Part shown: positions 33,868-46,493 of the stretch, one piece after another
How the letters are laid out: each line of letters begins with the position of its first letter
Position numbering within the stretch: position 1 is the stretch's first letter
The notes under the pieces: generated by a model
The model's database searches: none
Seen by the model: the letters and a program-made list of their open reading frames with translations, nothing else
Told to the model about the DNA's origin: nothing
Program-made: the position numbers and the translations under genes
Assembly (NCBI GenBank): GCA_021234155.1
Contig: JAJEKV010000390.1
Coordinates: 179,176 to 243,175 of the forward strand
Length of the DNA: 64,000 bases
Reading direction: 5' to 3'
DNA from: Isoetes taiwanensis
Taxonomy: Eukaryota > Streptophyta > Lycopodiopsida > Isoetales > Isoetaceae

Positions 33868-36516
33868 CACTAGAGTGGCCCCGGGGACCATTCCTGGTCC
33901 ATGGACCAGAATTGGTCCAGTTGACCCACTGTCACTTAAACTAATATATTTGAGAATAGAAGTTTCTATTTCGCGATATATCGCCACCATATCAATCTTT
34001 ACTTGATTCTTAATGACCTTCGAGAATTTCAAGGCTAATGAATTCACCTATATGTTGTAGTGATTGTTCAAATATTAGAGAATTTGACAGTTTCTGCAAC
34101 AGTCCAGAACTGCATTCTTGGGTTTTCCTAGCATAAACAGGCCTAAACCTTGCTAAAATTGGAAGTATTTGTCTATTTATGATAGAACAAATTGATTTGT
34201 ATGTTTTCAGCTTTGGTTGCTATCATCTAACGTCCGTGGAAGCCGGCAAACCCTATTTTGTTCAAAAATACTGCGTGCGGTTTAGGAATTATTTCTCTCT
34301 TATTATTACAAGTTTTGGGTTAATTCTTGTAGCCATGGATTCTTAACTATATGAAGTACAATCTTATGTTTTTTTGGAGTGTTCATAAGTTATATCAAAC
34401 TTCAAAATCTAATAGAGAATTTCCTATACAGAATTTAGGATAAACTTTTATGTTAAAATGCTCCAAAATCACCACCTATAAGTATCTCGAGGGTAATGAA
34501 TGATGCATTCTTCTTATATCTACATAGAAAATTACTCTATCAACTTCATACAATGTAATTAGGGTTTAACCATGCAATTAACTAGATTTAAAGATGATGT
34601 ACAACCATAGGATTAACACATTAGAGGTTAAAAATTTAAGCTAATTCCAAAATTATAGGCTGAAAACTCACCAGTTACTAGCTAGTGATGTTTATTGAAG
34701 AATGAAAGTGAAGATCGTGAAGTTTTAAGTATAAGAATAAAAAAGTAAACTATATGACCTTTGATGCGTCTTTCTCGGCTTTGTAGAGAACACACTACAT
34801 TTCTCCAAATAAGCCTTTCAAATGGTTCAAAATATGACAAGGGAGATATATATAGGTCTCCTATATAGGTTACGTGGCTTTCTTGCAAAAATATATGGAG
34901 AAACATGGTTATTCTTTACTAGTATAAAACGGGTGTATCCATTGCTGCTACAAAGCATTAGAGTTCTAGTAGGATAATGTTACAAGTAGGTCATCTTTTA
35001 TGTACACTATATTTTTTATGAATGCGGGCCTTCCTTTGCAATATAAATCTCTATTTTTCATATTGAAATAATATACTATTTGAAAGATATGAATATAATT
35101 AAGCATGAACCATTTATGGTCCATAACTAGACCAATTGTATAGAGCATATATCTCTTACTAGCCCTATCCATTTTATCCCCATAATGATACTATGGTTTC
35201 TTACCTTTAATAATATAATTTTTGAAAGGTATAAGTGAAAGTCCATGTAGATTCAATTGACAAATAAATACCCCATAAATTCACAGTTGTTTGTGCTTAA
35301 ACATTGCCCTCAAATTATGCAAGCTCGTCTAACCTATTAATTTTACCCCATAGAGAACTGTATGCATAAACTATATTCTAAAGTTGAGATCAAAATTGAT
35401 TAAGATGTTGCCTCTTTTAATTTTTTAACTTCTAGTCCTGTGGACCAATAATGGTCTGCAAGTGGAGCTGCACATAGCAGTTTAACTTGACTTTTTATAG
35501 TCATAAACTTCCATATTTTTCTTTGAATTTTTTTGCATTGATTTCATGACATAGGACATTTTGAGAATGTGTTTTTTCAAAGTCACATCTCGAGGCATAA
35601 ATCTAGAATAAACATAGAAGACATATTTGAATTTGATGCTATAAAGTTTAATCCAAATCTCAAGGTTATGATCAATAAATATTTTCATTACTAAAGTAAA
35701 ACAGAAGCTATTCATATCCCAAAATTTAACTTCAGATCAATTAATATAAGGAAGTTATTGATTTTAAATGGACCAATGGACCAATAATGGGCTCAGGTAC
35801 AGAAACATTTCTTGATTTCTTGTGACCATGTCTTTTGCTTTTTTAATGAGCTTGTTTTTGCATTGGTTTCATATCATTTTGAACTTTCATACTATGATTT
35901 TTTGGAGGACATCATAGAGTAAGTTTTGCTCTATATGGGGAAATATTAATCATTATTACAAGTTACCTAAAATTGAGATCAAAAGTGAAAGTCCAAACGT
36001 CAAATTCAAGGCCAGCCAACATTTTTATGGGATGAAGAAACTTTTAGCTCAAAATACATTTCCTTGTAAAAGTTGTTGTATTTAAACTACAACTGCCTTC
36101 TGGGAACCATAATTGGTTCTGAGGAGGCAGAAAGCAGTTTTGACCCTGTCATGTTTGAATGGCCCTATCTTTCTTCACAGACTTCGAATTGACATGTGGT
36201 TTTTTGTGTCTTTTTCTCTATCTCGTGTAGAAAAATATCATGGTAATCAAAAAATTTGAAAAAATCGTTTTGCCGAGACAGTTTTACTTTATGTAAACAT
36301 GAAGCTTTTGGTACTTGACCCCCCTGAGTTTGCTAGGGCATAACTTACAAGAATGGAGGTGTATATATTTTTAGGTATTTTTCTAGTGGACTATGACTGC
36401 CATATATGAACTCCTAGGAAGGGTTCGAATAGATTTTATACCATTGATTTTATATGAATTTTAAAGTGAACACTGCAAATGAACCATTTCTGGTCCATCA
36501 CCTGACCACTCTAGTG
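33868..36516. mobile_element. 2.65-kb piggyBac-like (TTAA) non-autonomous DNA transposon
   Basis: The element begins CACTAGAGTGG and ends CCACTCTAGTG, an 11-bp perfect terminal inverted repeat, with TTAA immediately outside both ends (33864-33867, 36517-36520). TTAA target sites and a C(A/C)CTAGA-like terminus are piggyBac traits. Motifs of the type GGACCA(n)TGGTCC near both ends recur internally (for example near 35445, 35770, 36105), as subterminal repeats. No transposase frame is present. An alternative is a CACTA relative, but the three bases outside the ends differ (TAA, TTA) unless the element is taken as TTAACACTAG with a GCC duplication. Confidence 0.65.
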
Positions 36517-36520
36517 TTAA

Positions 36521-38440
36521 GCCAGGCCTATCTGGTCTTGCACACAGCAAATCAGCCTATTTGGCCTCAGTTCCGACCTCCTCACATCAAATCCGACCTG
36601 ATTTGATGCCATCTTTTCTGTGGCAGCATGAATTCCAAGCTCCAACTTCGGCAGCTCTGGCTCAAATCCAGGGTTTGTATGATCCTCCAGCATTCAAGTT
36701 TGCCATCGTTTGCTCCAATCGCTGAACTGTGCCACGACACAATCGCCAGATCCGAATATCGATACCAGCCAGATTCAGGGTAATCAGATGGGCTTCTGTT
36801 ATTGAATCCGACCATCGTTTTGTCCATGCAACAGGGCAAATCCGTAGCCATGGTCATCCCATTCTAAGTATCTGGGCTTTCTTTTTCTGGTTCAGCTCAT
36901 GCTTCTTCTTCTTCTCCCGTACCTATCGTGCCTCTTCCTGAGAGTTTGATGCCCAGAATAGGCACCACGGTATGTGCCCTACTTTGACGCTTCTGCTGCA
37001 GATCCCATCTCATGCTTCCGATCGCCATAGCCATCTCGAAGGTCTGCCTATATACTTCTTCTGTGACTTATACTGTGAGCTTTACCATATGAAAAACTGA
37101 TTTATATGGCTGAGAGGCTATGAAAAACTGCCATAGATCGATATGCCTATTTAATCCCCTGTTGATATCCTAATCCGGCGGAAAGCTTCATTCAAGGTTT
37201 CAAGCTGGAAGGCAGCAAGATGGAAGAGGTCGATTGAACATAATTTTCTCCAATGATTACACTTCACCATTTGTTTTTCAAGTTGTATTGACTATATTTT
37301 CTGCCTGATAGCCGCAATCTATTTCTACGGAAGGTTCTTATTCTATACATTCTTATCTTGATTCAAATCTGTAGCAAGCCTCTTGATCTGTTTTGTTTTG
37401 TTAGAATTAGAATTAAATAAGCTGGCAAAATTTACTACAGAGTGCTCTAGTTTATGGCAAATTATTTGAAATGTGCTAGTCTTTAGGATGAAGCTGGATC
37501 TGGACGGGATTTATCTTAGTAATAAAATCTAGGTTTGAAAAAATCTCTTTTAAATCTCAAAAACAAAAGAATAGGTAGAACTTTTGAAAGGACTTGAAAT
37601 TTAAATGTTCAAACTAGACAATCATCGAGAGCACTAAAGAAACTAGGGAATATAAGATAAAGAGATCTTTCATCCTGGCCGGTTTATCCAAAGAAGAGAA
37701 AGTCCTATAGGCGATCGCCTCTCATCGGGATTAAAAGCCCGAAATTTTGCGCCGATCCATTCGGTTTACACCCCAATCACCAAGAAACCTCAAAAGTAAC
37801 CTCGCGAATCCAAGAAAGATGAAAAAATGACCAATAAGGAGTTAAGCGCCTTTGCGCATTAATGCATCCAATATCTAATAAAGTTCAGAGGCTCTGTGGC
37901 CACGAAAAGAAAAAAAGAAACAAAGCCGACCAATCGAGAACCGTCGGAATGACCATCGCGCGGAGAAAAATATCCGATTAGTGCTGCCTCCAGAGGCTAC
38001 ATCGCCAATACCGAGAAATAATAAAAAATGGAGAATGCCTCAGAGGCTACAGTGCCACGCTGAGAGATAATAAAAAATGGAGAATGCCTCAGAGGCTACA
38101 GTGCCACGCTGAGAAAGATGAAACATAAGAACATACAAACTTGCAAAGAACAATAAAAACGAAAACATGGAGGATGTCAGAGGCATCAAAGCAACCTGAG
38201 AGGTAGAGAAAGCGCATTTAAACCAAGATGGCCACTCGAAAAAAAAAAAGAATTAGAGCAACATCAACATGGAATGGAAGAATAAAATGGAACAATGACT
38301 GACAACAAGCCTAAGAAACTCAACCGAACTAGAGCCAGCGAACCTACATCATTTGTGAAGAACACAAAGAGAGGGGGGAAGGGCGGGAAGGTAGGTAGAG
38401 GCACTAATGACAAAAACAAAGCTCAAGAGAACGCCGATAA
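36521..38440. other. Intergenic, with 49-bp tandem repeat
   Basis: No recognisable gene. Between about 37986 and 38115 a 49-bp unit (GCCTCAGAGGCTACAGTGCC...) occurs nearly three times, the first copy more diverged. The stretch 38388-38440 recurs at 43779-43832, which shows what the locus looked like before the LINE at 38441 inserted. Confidence 0.5.
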
Positions 38441-40470
38441 GAATAGAATAGAATAGAATATGATTTTATCGTCCACGGAGACCAACTGGCCTATGGGACC
38501 CAAGTACAAAGAGAGAGCAAAGAAGCGATACTACCGTGATTAAAAACCCCGCCCAAGGGTTTTCGGGAAAAACCTTAGTAGCAATAAGGATGTCGACATA
38601 CCGCACGCTTATATACATAATCACAAGTACCGAGGTTAATGCCTAAGTGGGGCATAACCGAAGTCCACGATCCATTACCCCCTGAGGTGATCCCAACAAG
38701 CCTACTGAGGGCGGCTAAAGCTCATGCAAGGCCCGATGGGGCACAACTAACCGAGCATACCGAGCCGGATATGCTCGCATACACGGAAAAAGCCCGGAGG
38801 GCGTGACTTTCATCCTCAATGGCTCGCTGACAGGATCGACGATGCATTCGCCCTCACGCTGCTCTCGAATCCATCTCCCCGCCTCAATGCGGAGGTGGTG
38901 TGCACTGCGCGAATGGAAGCAATCACCCCAAGCGCTTTTTCATGGGTAGATGGGTGCTGGTAGTGGTATGAGCCCCTCGTGAGCATGGGATTAACCTCGG
39001 ATGCCGATAATTTGCCACCTTGACATGTGATTGTGGCCTCGGTGATCCCAAAGCTTGGCCATGAAGCAAGCATCCAAATCGCTTCAAGGCAGCGAAGGTT
39101 CCTTCGATGTATGCACCGGTCCACATCCGTGCCTCGCAGACATTCCATAGCGAACCACCGGGCTTGCTTGTCTTTCCAAAGAAGCTTTGAGTCGCCGCGG
39201 GCCCATCGCCACCGCCAAAGCAAGGTTGGATAGCCGGGCTTCATCCATAGCCACCACCTTCCTCGAAGTAAATAATGTGACGCCCACAAGCAGCCCTCCC
39301 GCAATGGAAGGAAGCCTGCCTCTTGGAGCAAGATCTGATATGGGACCGTGGATTTCACTCCTGCCCGGGAGCCTTTCTACCTGCTCTAGATCGCTCCAAG
39401 TGGTGAGGGATATCACCGCCCCACACACACTTGCCCCATAGAGGAGGACCGGTTCAACCAAGGCCCCGAACAAGTGTGCCCTGATGACCCCATGCATACC
39501 GCCGCCTTTGTGATTGTTGTTTTGCATTGCATGGGGCTTTCCAGACGCAAAGGTGAAGATAACGATGGATGCATCCCGGTGTGTGTGGTAGTAGAAAACT
39601 CAATGCCCAAATACTTATAAGATCGAGCCACCTCCACTACTTGCCCCCGGGTAAGTGAATGAGGGAAGACGGGGTGCGGGATGATGGGACCAGCAACACC
39701 TTTGTCTTGGCCAAGTTAACTCTCATGTCAGTGAATTGGAAAAAGTGTCCAAAGCATCCGGTGGCGTTGCATGTCCTCCAGGGTATATGCGAAAGCAGGT
39801 CAACATCATCAAGATATATGAGTTGCCGGATTATGTGGTGCATCAACCGAGTGCCCCTGCTCAGCCTAGCCATTCTTCTAGCCGGGTTAATGTACAAGCC
39901 AAGAGCTGCCGGGGATAGAGGGCACCTCCGCGCACCCCAATGCTACTAACAACGGGCTCCCCAACAAGCAGGAGACGAACCGAGCAAGCCTCAGATAGTC
40001 TCAGATATAGCATTCTGCAAGTCGACGGGGTCCCTAGTCGTCTCAATCTGTCCCCACAACTTATCCCGAGGCAATCGTGGTCAAAAGCCTTTGCAAAATC
40101 CACAAAGCAACAAAGATGCATTCTCAAGGCCGATTCCCGGCTATCCTCTATGAGTTTTCGCAGAGTGAAGATATGGTCAATAGTAGAATGTCGGGGGCGA
40201 AGCCCCGCCTCACAAGGCGAGCCCGCGCTTCTCCATCCTCGCCTAAAGTGTCAAACGCCAAGAATCCCGGCAAGCAACTTGGCAAAGACATGAACCGACC
40301 ATAATGGTACGATAGTTGGGTTGGGGGGGGTGTGGGGTCCCGCTTTGTATATGGGCACAAATACCGGGTAGTCCAAAGGCGGGGAAGCCTTCTTGCAATG
40401 CCCTGTTGAAGAGTGCTGTGAGAACCGGCACCATTGGGGGCCCGGCCCACTTGAGAAGCAGCTGAGCAAT
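38441..40470 (-). mobile_element. Non-LTR retrotransposon with broken reverse transcriptase
   Basis: Minus-strand translation in several frames gives, in order: PMVPVLTALFNRALQEGFP and NYRTIMVG (40.25-40.48 kb, RT N-terminal blocks), CFVDFAKAFD (about 40.1 kb, palm motif A), RQLIYLDDVDLLSH (about 39.8 kb, the Y-x-D-D site, here YLDD), VNLAKTKVL, then the thumb/C-terminal part HLFGALVEPVLLYGA (about 39.45 kb) down to 38.8 kb. Frameshifts separate most blocks. The 3' end carries an ATTCT-repeat tail (plus 38441-38460) after CCGTGGACGATAAAATC. The RT fragment next to the kinase copies is of the same type. Confidence 0.75.
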
Positions 40471-40479
40471 ACGTAATGA

Positions 40480-42383
40480 ACTTTTGATGGCAATACTGAG
40501 AAATAATACAATACAAGACAAAAGAAATAAAATAACCCAACAAAACCATGTAACTACAAAAAATAGCAAAAAATTGTAAACCCCATAATTGCACAATTGT
40601 AAACGCCCTAACTGCAGAATATGGACAATCAAAATCCTGTCAAACATCCTACTCAACCTAGATGATATGCACTTATCAAACCAGAGCATAACCTCATGTC
40701 TGACACGTGATCTAACATAATTTGCAAGTCCACCACCAACTATTGGTATGCAAGCCACAAGGAATATCCCATAGAAAAGACAGGTTCTGAAGCAAAAAAT
40801 GCTCTTACATAAAAACGAACTTACGAAAATTGAATTTGCAAAAGAGACAAAGCAAAATATAGAATACAGGCTAGAGACATAAAAAAATGATATGCCTTGG
40901 AAGGGGAAAGACAATGAACGAGACATCCCAAGTTCAAACAATGCGTAAATGGAGCAAACAAAAGCTCGTCTAGAAGATTCAAAATTATGGTGCGACAAAA
41001 GGCCATGGAAACTAGAAGGTCATGAAAATACTATATGCCAAAATAAATGCTCATATCCGAACAAAAAACGAAAATGACAATGCAGTATGCGCATATGAAA
41101 GAGCGAACTTACCATTGAGAAAACAATATGTAATCGGAACAAAATACGTGCTTGTCTCCACGGTGCACGAAACGCTTATACGTAAAAAAGCAAAACTTAA
41201 GAATTCATATAAATTGGAAAACAATGTTCCAGACGAAAACTGGAAGGATATGTAATCATAAGAGTGGACTTATGAAAAGAAAAACAGACCAATACAACCA
41301 AAGACGTCAAAACTATTTGCAGCATAAGAAACTACAAAATGATAAATTCTCTCAACCACAAAGAAAGTGCATCAAAATATATCAAGCTTGAAGAGGAGGG
41401 TAAATAGACTACTATGGGTCGAAGATCGAGTTAAAGTACGACGTCAACCGTCAGCACTCAACTGCTCCACAAGAAAGACAAGCTTTGCAAAAATGGAAAC
41501 CAACTCTAACAAGGAAATAAAGTGGTAAAAAAAGGGGCCGACTAAATATCATCGATCACAAAACCAATTTGCCAAAAACATGCCATTTCAAGATTTACGA
41601 TATAAAAAGTTGAACATGGGAAAACACTTTCTACAAACAATAGGGCAAGATGTAAAGGAAGGCCAAGTAAGACAGCTAGAATTCGTCATGAAAAAAATAA
41701 AGAGATTGTGGTATAGCGCCATAGGTGCATGGATACAAAAGCTTCTCAAATACTGTTCCTAGAGCACTGAAGAACTCTCAAAAAACCACCAATTGCCACA
41801 AGTAATTAATTTTTACTATTCGCATGAATCAACGCATACCTCTGACCATATGTCTCCAAGGCGAACCTCCAATTATGAAAAACAAAATGTATTGGTTTTG
41901 GAATCCAGCAGACGATGGAATGGAAGACCCGCTTGGTATGAGACATCGCATGGTTGCATAGCCGCCTCTGCAAAGAATTTGCACTGTGGTCTGGATCAAG
42001 GAGGACACGAATCAAGCTTTGAAATCTTGATTCCAAATGCATATAAGGAGCCCTCCAGGAAGTGGACATCCAAGAAAATTCAACCTCCATAATGACGAAA
42101 AAATCAGAAATGCACATATGGGAAAGGCCGAGGTCATAATGAAGCAATAGAACACAACATGCATTTAGGGAGCAAACCAAAGGAGCCTATGAGATAGATA
42201 ATGGTACGCGCAACCCAAGACGACGATAATTGAACAAAAACCCATGAAAGTTCAACCTTCGTCATAACGAGAAAATAAACATGCATATAAGGAGCAATCT
42301 AAAGATAAGATAAGATGAATTTTTACGTCCACGAAAAACCATGAAAAATTCAACTTTCCATCATAGAGAACACATGATGTATA
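40480..42383. other. Intergenic, nothing recognised
   Basis: A long minus-strand frame (40243-40998) is partly LINE RT (up to about 40470). Beyond that it is phenylalanine/leucine-rich without a recognised motif and is probably chance. Near 42310-42345 the sequence GATAAGATAAGATGAATTTTTACGTCCACG resembles the LINE tail at 38450-38475 and may be a second LINE 3' end. Confidence 0.4.
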
Positions 42384-42780
42384 AGGAATAATGCAAGGGC
42401 TAAAAATCCATGAAAATACAACGTCCGATTGTGATGCATCAAGCCAAGATTATACCAAGAAAACTCGTAAGGAACAAAACTAATCCGCCATGTGCATAAT
42501 AAACGAAGATATAAGACCGATGCACATAATAAGGAATAATGCAAGGGCTAGAAATCCATGAAAATACGATGTCTGATCGTGATACATTAAGCCAAGATTA
42601 TACCAAGAAAACTCGTAAGGAGCAAAACCAATCGGCCATGCACATAATAAACAAAAATATAAAATCAATGCACATAATAAAATGAAAACAGACAAGAAAA
42701 CTCGTAAGGAGCAATTCAATCGGCCATGCACATAATAAACAAAAATATAAAACCGATGCACATAATAAAATGAAAATCAG
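42384..42780. repeat. 149-bp tandem repeat, about 2.6 copies
   Basis: Units start GGAATAATGCAAGGGCT at 42384 and 42533. A shorter third copy covers the ACTCGTAAGGAGCAA...CATGCACATAATAAAC part. The frames on the minus strand through it are repetitive echoes, not a gene. Confidence 0.75.
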
Positions 42781-42794
42781 ACAATATAAGTGCA

Positions 42795-42849
42795 GAGATT
42801 CGAACTCAAGACTGTAGGACAAAAGACATACATCTCCACCAACTAGCCA
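42795..42849 (-). mobile_element. tRNA-derived SINE-like head (second)
   Basis: On the minus strand an A-box-like TGGCTAGTTGG (plus 42839-42849) and a B box GAGTTCGAATCTC (plus 42795-42807) are spaced as in a tRNA. The remainder does not fold into a recognisable tRNA. A pol III-derived short element is the best reading. Confidence 0.45.
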
Positions 42850-45239
42850 ACCAATAAACAATGCATTCAAAATAAACGACTTAATCTCTATATAATATAA
42901 ATAAGTCTGTGCAGAAGCTAAATTAGGAGCCTGTTTTGTTGTTGCCGCGATTGGAGACCCCTGTAGCTGCACCTGACGAAACAACAGCCAGAATAGAAAG
43001 CCATAAGCCAACTGCCCTTGTTGTAGCCAGAAAATGGTTGCAACAGTAGACTTGCAGAGAGATCTGCCATCACAGATGAAAAAGAAGCTTCCGGAGGTTA
43101 TTCACAGAAAGGAAGCAAAAACCTCTGCGACAACAAATTTGGTAAACACGGTGAGTAAGCAATCACACACAAACAGCTCCAACACCGAAAATCGCCGGAA
43201 AGGCAGATCCAATTCCAACCAAAAGGATTTGGAGAAAAATATAGATGAAAACTAGGACCTGAAAACTATTTCCTATGCAACGAAACCAGCAGGCCAGTAG
43301 GCAGGCAGTCGGTTTTGGAGGAGAGCACAATCGGAGACCCAAGCAACATCTCCACCGAGAAGAAATGAAAAGGGGAAAACCAAGAAAAATTTATCTGGAA
43401 AAGTCCGCTCTGGAAGTTGAAGCTATATGCTTTGCAGCTCCCCAAAGGCGACCATAATCGGTAAGCAGCAAAAAACAAAATTTTCGCGGCAAGGGATGGA
43501 GTCTTAAGCCGCTGCAGCTATTGTACAAGTAGCATGGCTCTACGGCCGTCCTGCACCAGCTTTGTGGTATGCCATGGCCAAATCTCCAGGATCATGATCG
43601 ATGATGAAAACCCCAAGATGGGGGATGGCTGCATCCAAAAAAGGGGTTCGGAGCACAAACGCTCCATAAGCATGCTTCATAAGCACAGAGAAACCGCCAC
43701 CGAGAGGCTAAAACAAAAAATGCCTGTACATGTGAGATTAAGATTGTTCAAAGCAGATGATCGAGAAGGGATACAATGGAAGGTAGATAGAGGCGCTAAT
43801 GACAAAAACAAAGCTCAAGAGATTGCCGATAAGAAAGAAGTAGAAGAGACATGTATATAAAGGAAAATTGGGCTCAGAATAGCAGATGACGTCCCTTGCC
43901 AAAGAATGGCGGACCTTGACATCCTAGAGGTGTATGGTACAATTATCATACATCTTAGAGGTGTATGTATAAGGTAACCTACGCCACCAGAAGGTTTGTG
44001 AAAGAAACCTGGCGGCGCTGCCACTTGCGGAATCCAGTAGCGAAGCCCATAGATCTGTGCATAGGCGAATTTTTGATGCAGATTATGGATTTGCTTTTAG
44101 GTCCAGACAGTATTATGGAGTGTGTAATATAAAGGGCTCTAGATTAGAAATCCATCTAGGTTTGTTCGACTTAAGTCGCTTGCTTTATATTCATTCCCAA
44201 ATCTATATCTAACTTAAACTTCGCAACTCGTTTAAATCACCCAGTAAATATGATATTTGACCCTGCAAGGACACCAATTTCAGACTTTATGGTAAAGTTC
44301 GCAGCTCTTGAAGAGTTGCCTATGCTATAATACTTTTTCGGGATGCCGGATTCCGGGCAGTATCCCCTCTTTTTTTAATCTTTTAGTGGCTCTTGCTTTT
44401 TTAACCAATTTATTTAAGGTTTCTAACCATTGTTTCTTTTTAATTCACTTACCCAATGGTACACATTGTTTAAAGGTATTTCTTCTTGCTATTATGTACA
44501 TGGCTTCTTTCTCCTCCTAGATGAGCTTAATAACCCACCCCTAGGAAGCAATAGTTCTTAGCTAGCGAAACAATAAATCTAATATGTAGCATAATAACAG
44601 GGGATTTTCTTTGTGTTTTTGTACGCTTTTCACAAATGTTTTCCTAAGATTTCATGGCGTATTCAAATGGATGTACTAATGCGTACATCTAGAGTGCAAC
44701 ATTTCTTAATCATTCATTTAGCTTTTTTTTTCAATGGTCCAACATCAAGGGCTCACAACAAAAGCCCTCTTTTTATTTTAGGGGCTGAACATCCAAGCCT
44801 CGTGAATAGCATTTTAGGGCATCTAGGGTCAAAAAATTCGTGGAAGTGTGATTCTTAGGGTGTGATGATCAGACATCAGGCTGAAAACTCCTGTATATGG
44901 CTTCTTTCTGAAAATTCGTGCACTTAGGGCTAGGCCTTCTGGAGCCGAGGTTGATTGCGATGCTTCAGATTTCTTGGAAGCCTACGAAGGGGAAAAACTG
45001 TGGGAAATAATCCCAAATTTTATGCTCTCTTGCTCCAGCGATTATGGTTCTGCAGCATGTCGTAGCAAGAGGCAGCTAATGCTCCGTGTATCTGTTTAAG
45101 ATCAAAGGAACAGATGGCAGAACAAGCGGGTTGCATAAGGAATGAGGGGTCCAAGGAAAGAAGCAGTTCAGAAATTTTGTCAATCAGCTTTCAAGTCGAG
45201 CAATTCCACCATAGAATCTCTGACATGGGCACTCTAACA
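42850..45239. other. Intergenic with small unrecognised ORFs
   Basis: Frames at 43034-43255 and 43534-43860 are basic and have no recognised motif. The second contains a copy of the sequence that flanks the LINE at 38440. Nothing else is supported. Confidence 0.4.
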
Positions 45240-46342
45240 CCTATGATTTTGAACTATGAAATACGATTTCGCCTAAGGTTTTGAGGGAATATCGAACCTC
45301 TATACGGCTTTGCCTAAGATTTTAGAATATGAAATATGGGGATTCGAACCTCTACCAAAATAACTCAATACTTTAATAAGACTATTTTAACCAATGTACC
45401 TAGTGAGCTAATGTGATTATTTCTTATGTTGAATCTATGTATTTTTTTTTTTTATAACAATCTATTCAATTGTTTTAGGGATATATAGTCTATGGTTTCA
45501 GGAATTATTATTCTTACATCCATATCAAATCCCCCTGGAACCCCCTGTTATTTTGCTACATATTCTAAACGTGGTGCACCCTGGACTGCCACAGTCGTCG
45601 GATTCGTCGACCCCTATGACCTAGATTGTATGTTGGAGCCTCTGCGCACCTTTCGTTTTGCTTATAGTCATTTATGATTGGAGGCGCCTATGATTTTGAA
45701 ATATGAAATACGATTTCGCCTAAGGTTTTGAGGGAATATCGAACCTCTATACGGCTTTGCCTAAGATTTTAGAATATCAAATATGGGGATTCGAACCTCT
45801 ACCAAAATACCTTAATAAGATTATTTTAACCTATGTAGCTAGTGAGCTAATGTGATTATTTCTTATGTTGAATCTATGTGTTTTTTTTTTATAACAATCT
45901 ATTCAATTGTTTTAGGGATATATAGTCTATGGTTTCAGGAATTGTTATTCTTACATCCATATCAAATCCCCCTGGAACCCCCTGTTATTTTGCTACATAT
46001 TCTAAACGAGGTGCACCCTGGACTGCCACAGTCGTCGGATTCGTCGATCCTACGACCCAGATTGTATGTTGGGGCCTCTGCGCACCTTTCGTTTTGCTTA
46101 TAGTCATTTATGATTGGAGGCACCTATGATTTTGAAATATGAAATACGATTTCGCCTAAGGTTTTGAGGGAATATCGAACCTCTATACGGCTTTGCCTAA
46201 GATTTTAGAATATGAAATATGGGGATTCGAACCTCTACCAAAATAACTCGAACCTCTACCAAAATAACTCAATGCCCTAATAAGACTATTTTAACCAATG
46301 TAACTAATGAGCTAATATGATTATTTTTTATGTTGAATCTAT

Positions 46343-46386
<44 letters not shown>

Positions 46387-46493
46387 CAATCTATTCAATT
46401 GTTTTAGGGATATATAGTCTATGATTTCAGGAATTGTTATTCTTACATCCATATCAAATCCCGCTGGAACCCCCTGTTATTTTGCTACATATT
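45240..46493. repeat. ~440-bp tandem repeat, 2.8 copies
   Basis: Copies start CCTATGATTTTGAA at about 45240, 45687 and 46126; the last breaks off at TTTGCTACATATT. Each unit includes a B-box-like GGATTCGAACC (minus-strand GGTTCGAATCC) with CCTAGTGAGCTA some 50 bases away (minus A-box-like), a T tract, and a frame reading ATVVGFVDP. The T tract has expanded to 38 Ts in the third copy (46343-46380). The short ORFs inside are copies of each other and match no family I know. Confidence 0.85.

Noticed and set aside
33868-36516. Calling the TTAA element a CACTA transposon because it starts CACTA
   Set aside because: The 3 bases outside the two ends are TAA and TTA, not a direct duplication, there is no TNP2-type coding sequence, and TTAA flanks both ends exactly.
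40480-40998. Hydrophobic extension of the 251-codon minus-strand frame as a membrane protein
   Set aside because: Only the 3' part matches RT; the F/L-rich upstream part is low-complexity AT-rich translation without a start or conserved motif.
46343-46380. Poly(T) tract as the tail of a minus-strand retrocopy
   Set aside because: The same position in the two other 440-bp copies has a shorter T tract, so this is slippage expansion within the tandem repeat.
45240-46493. CRISPR-like array
   Set aside because: Units are about 440 bp, contiguous, without short repeat/spacer alternation, and the context is a plant nuclear genome.
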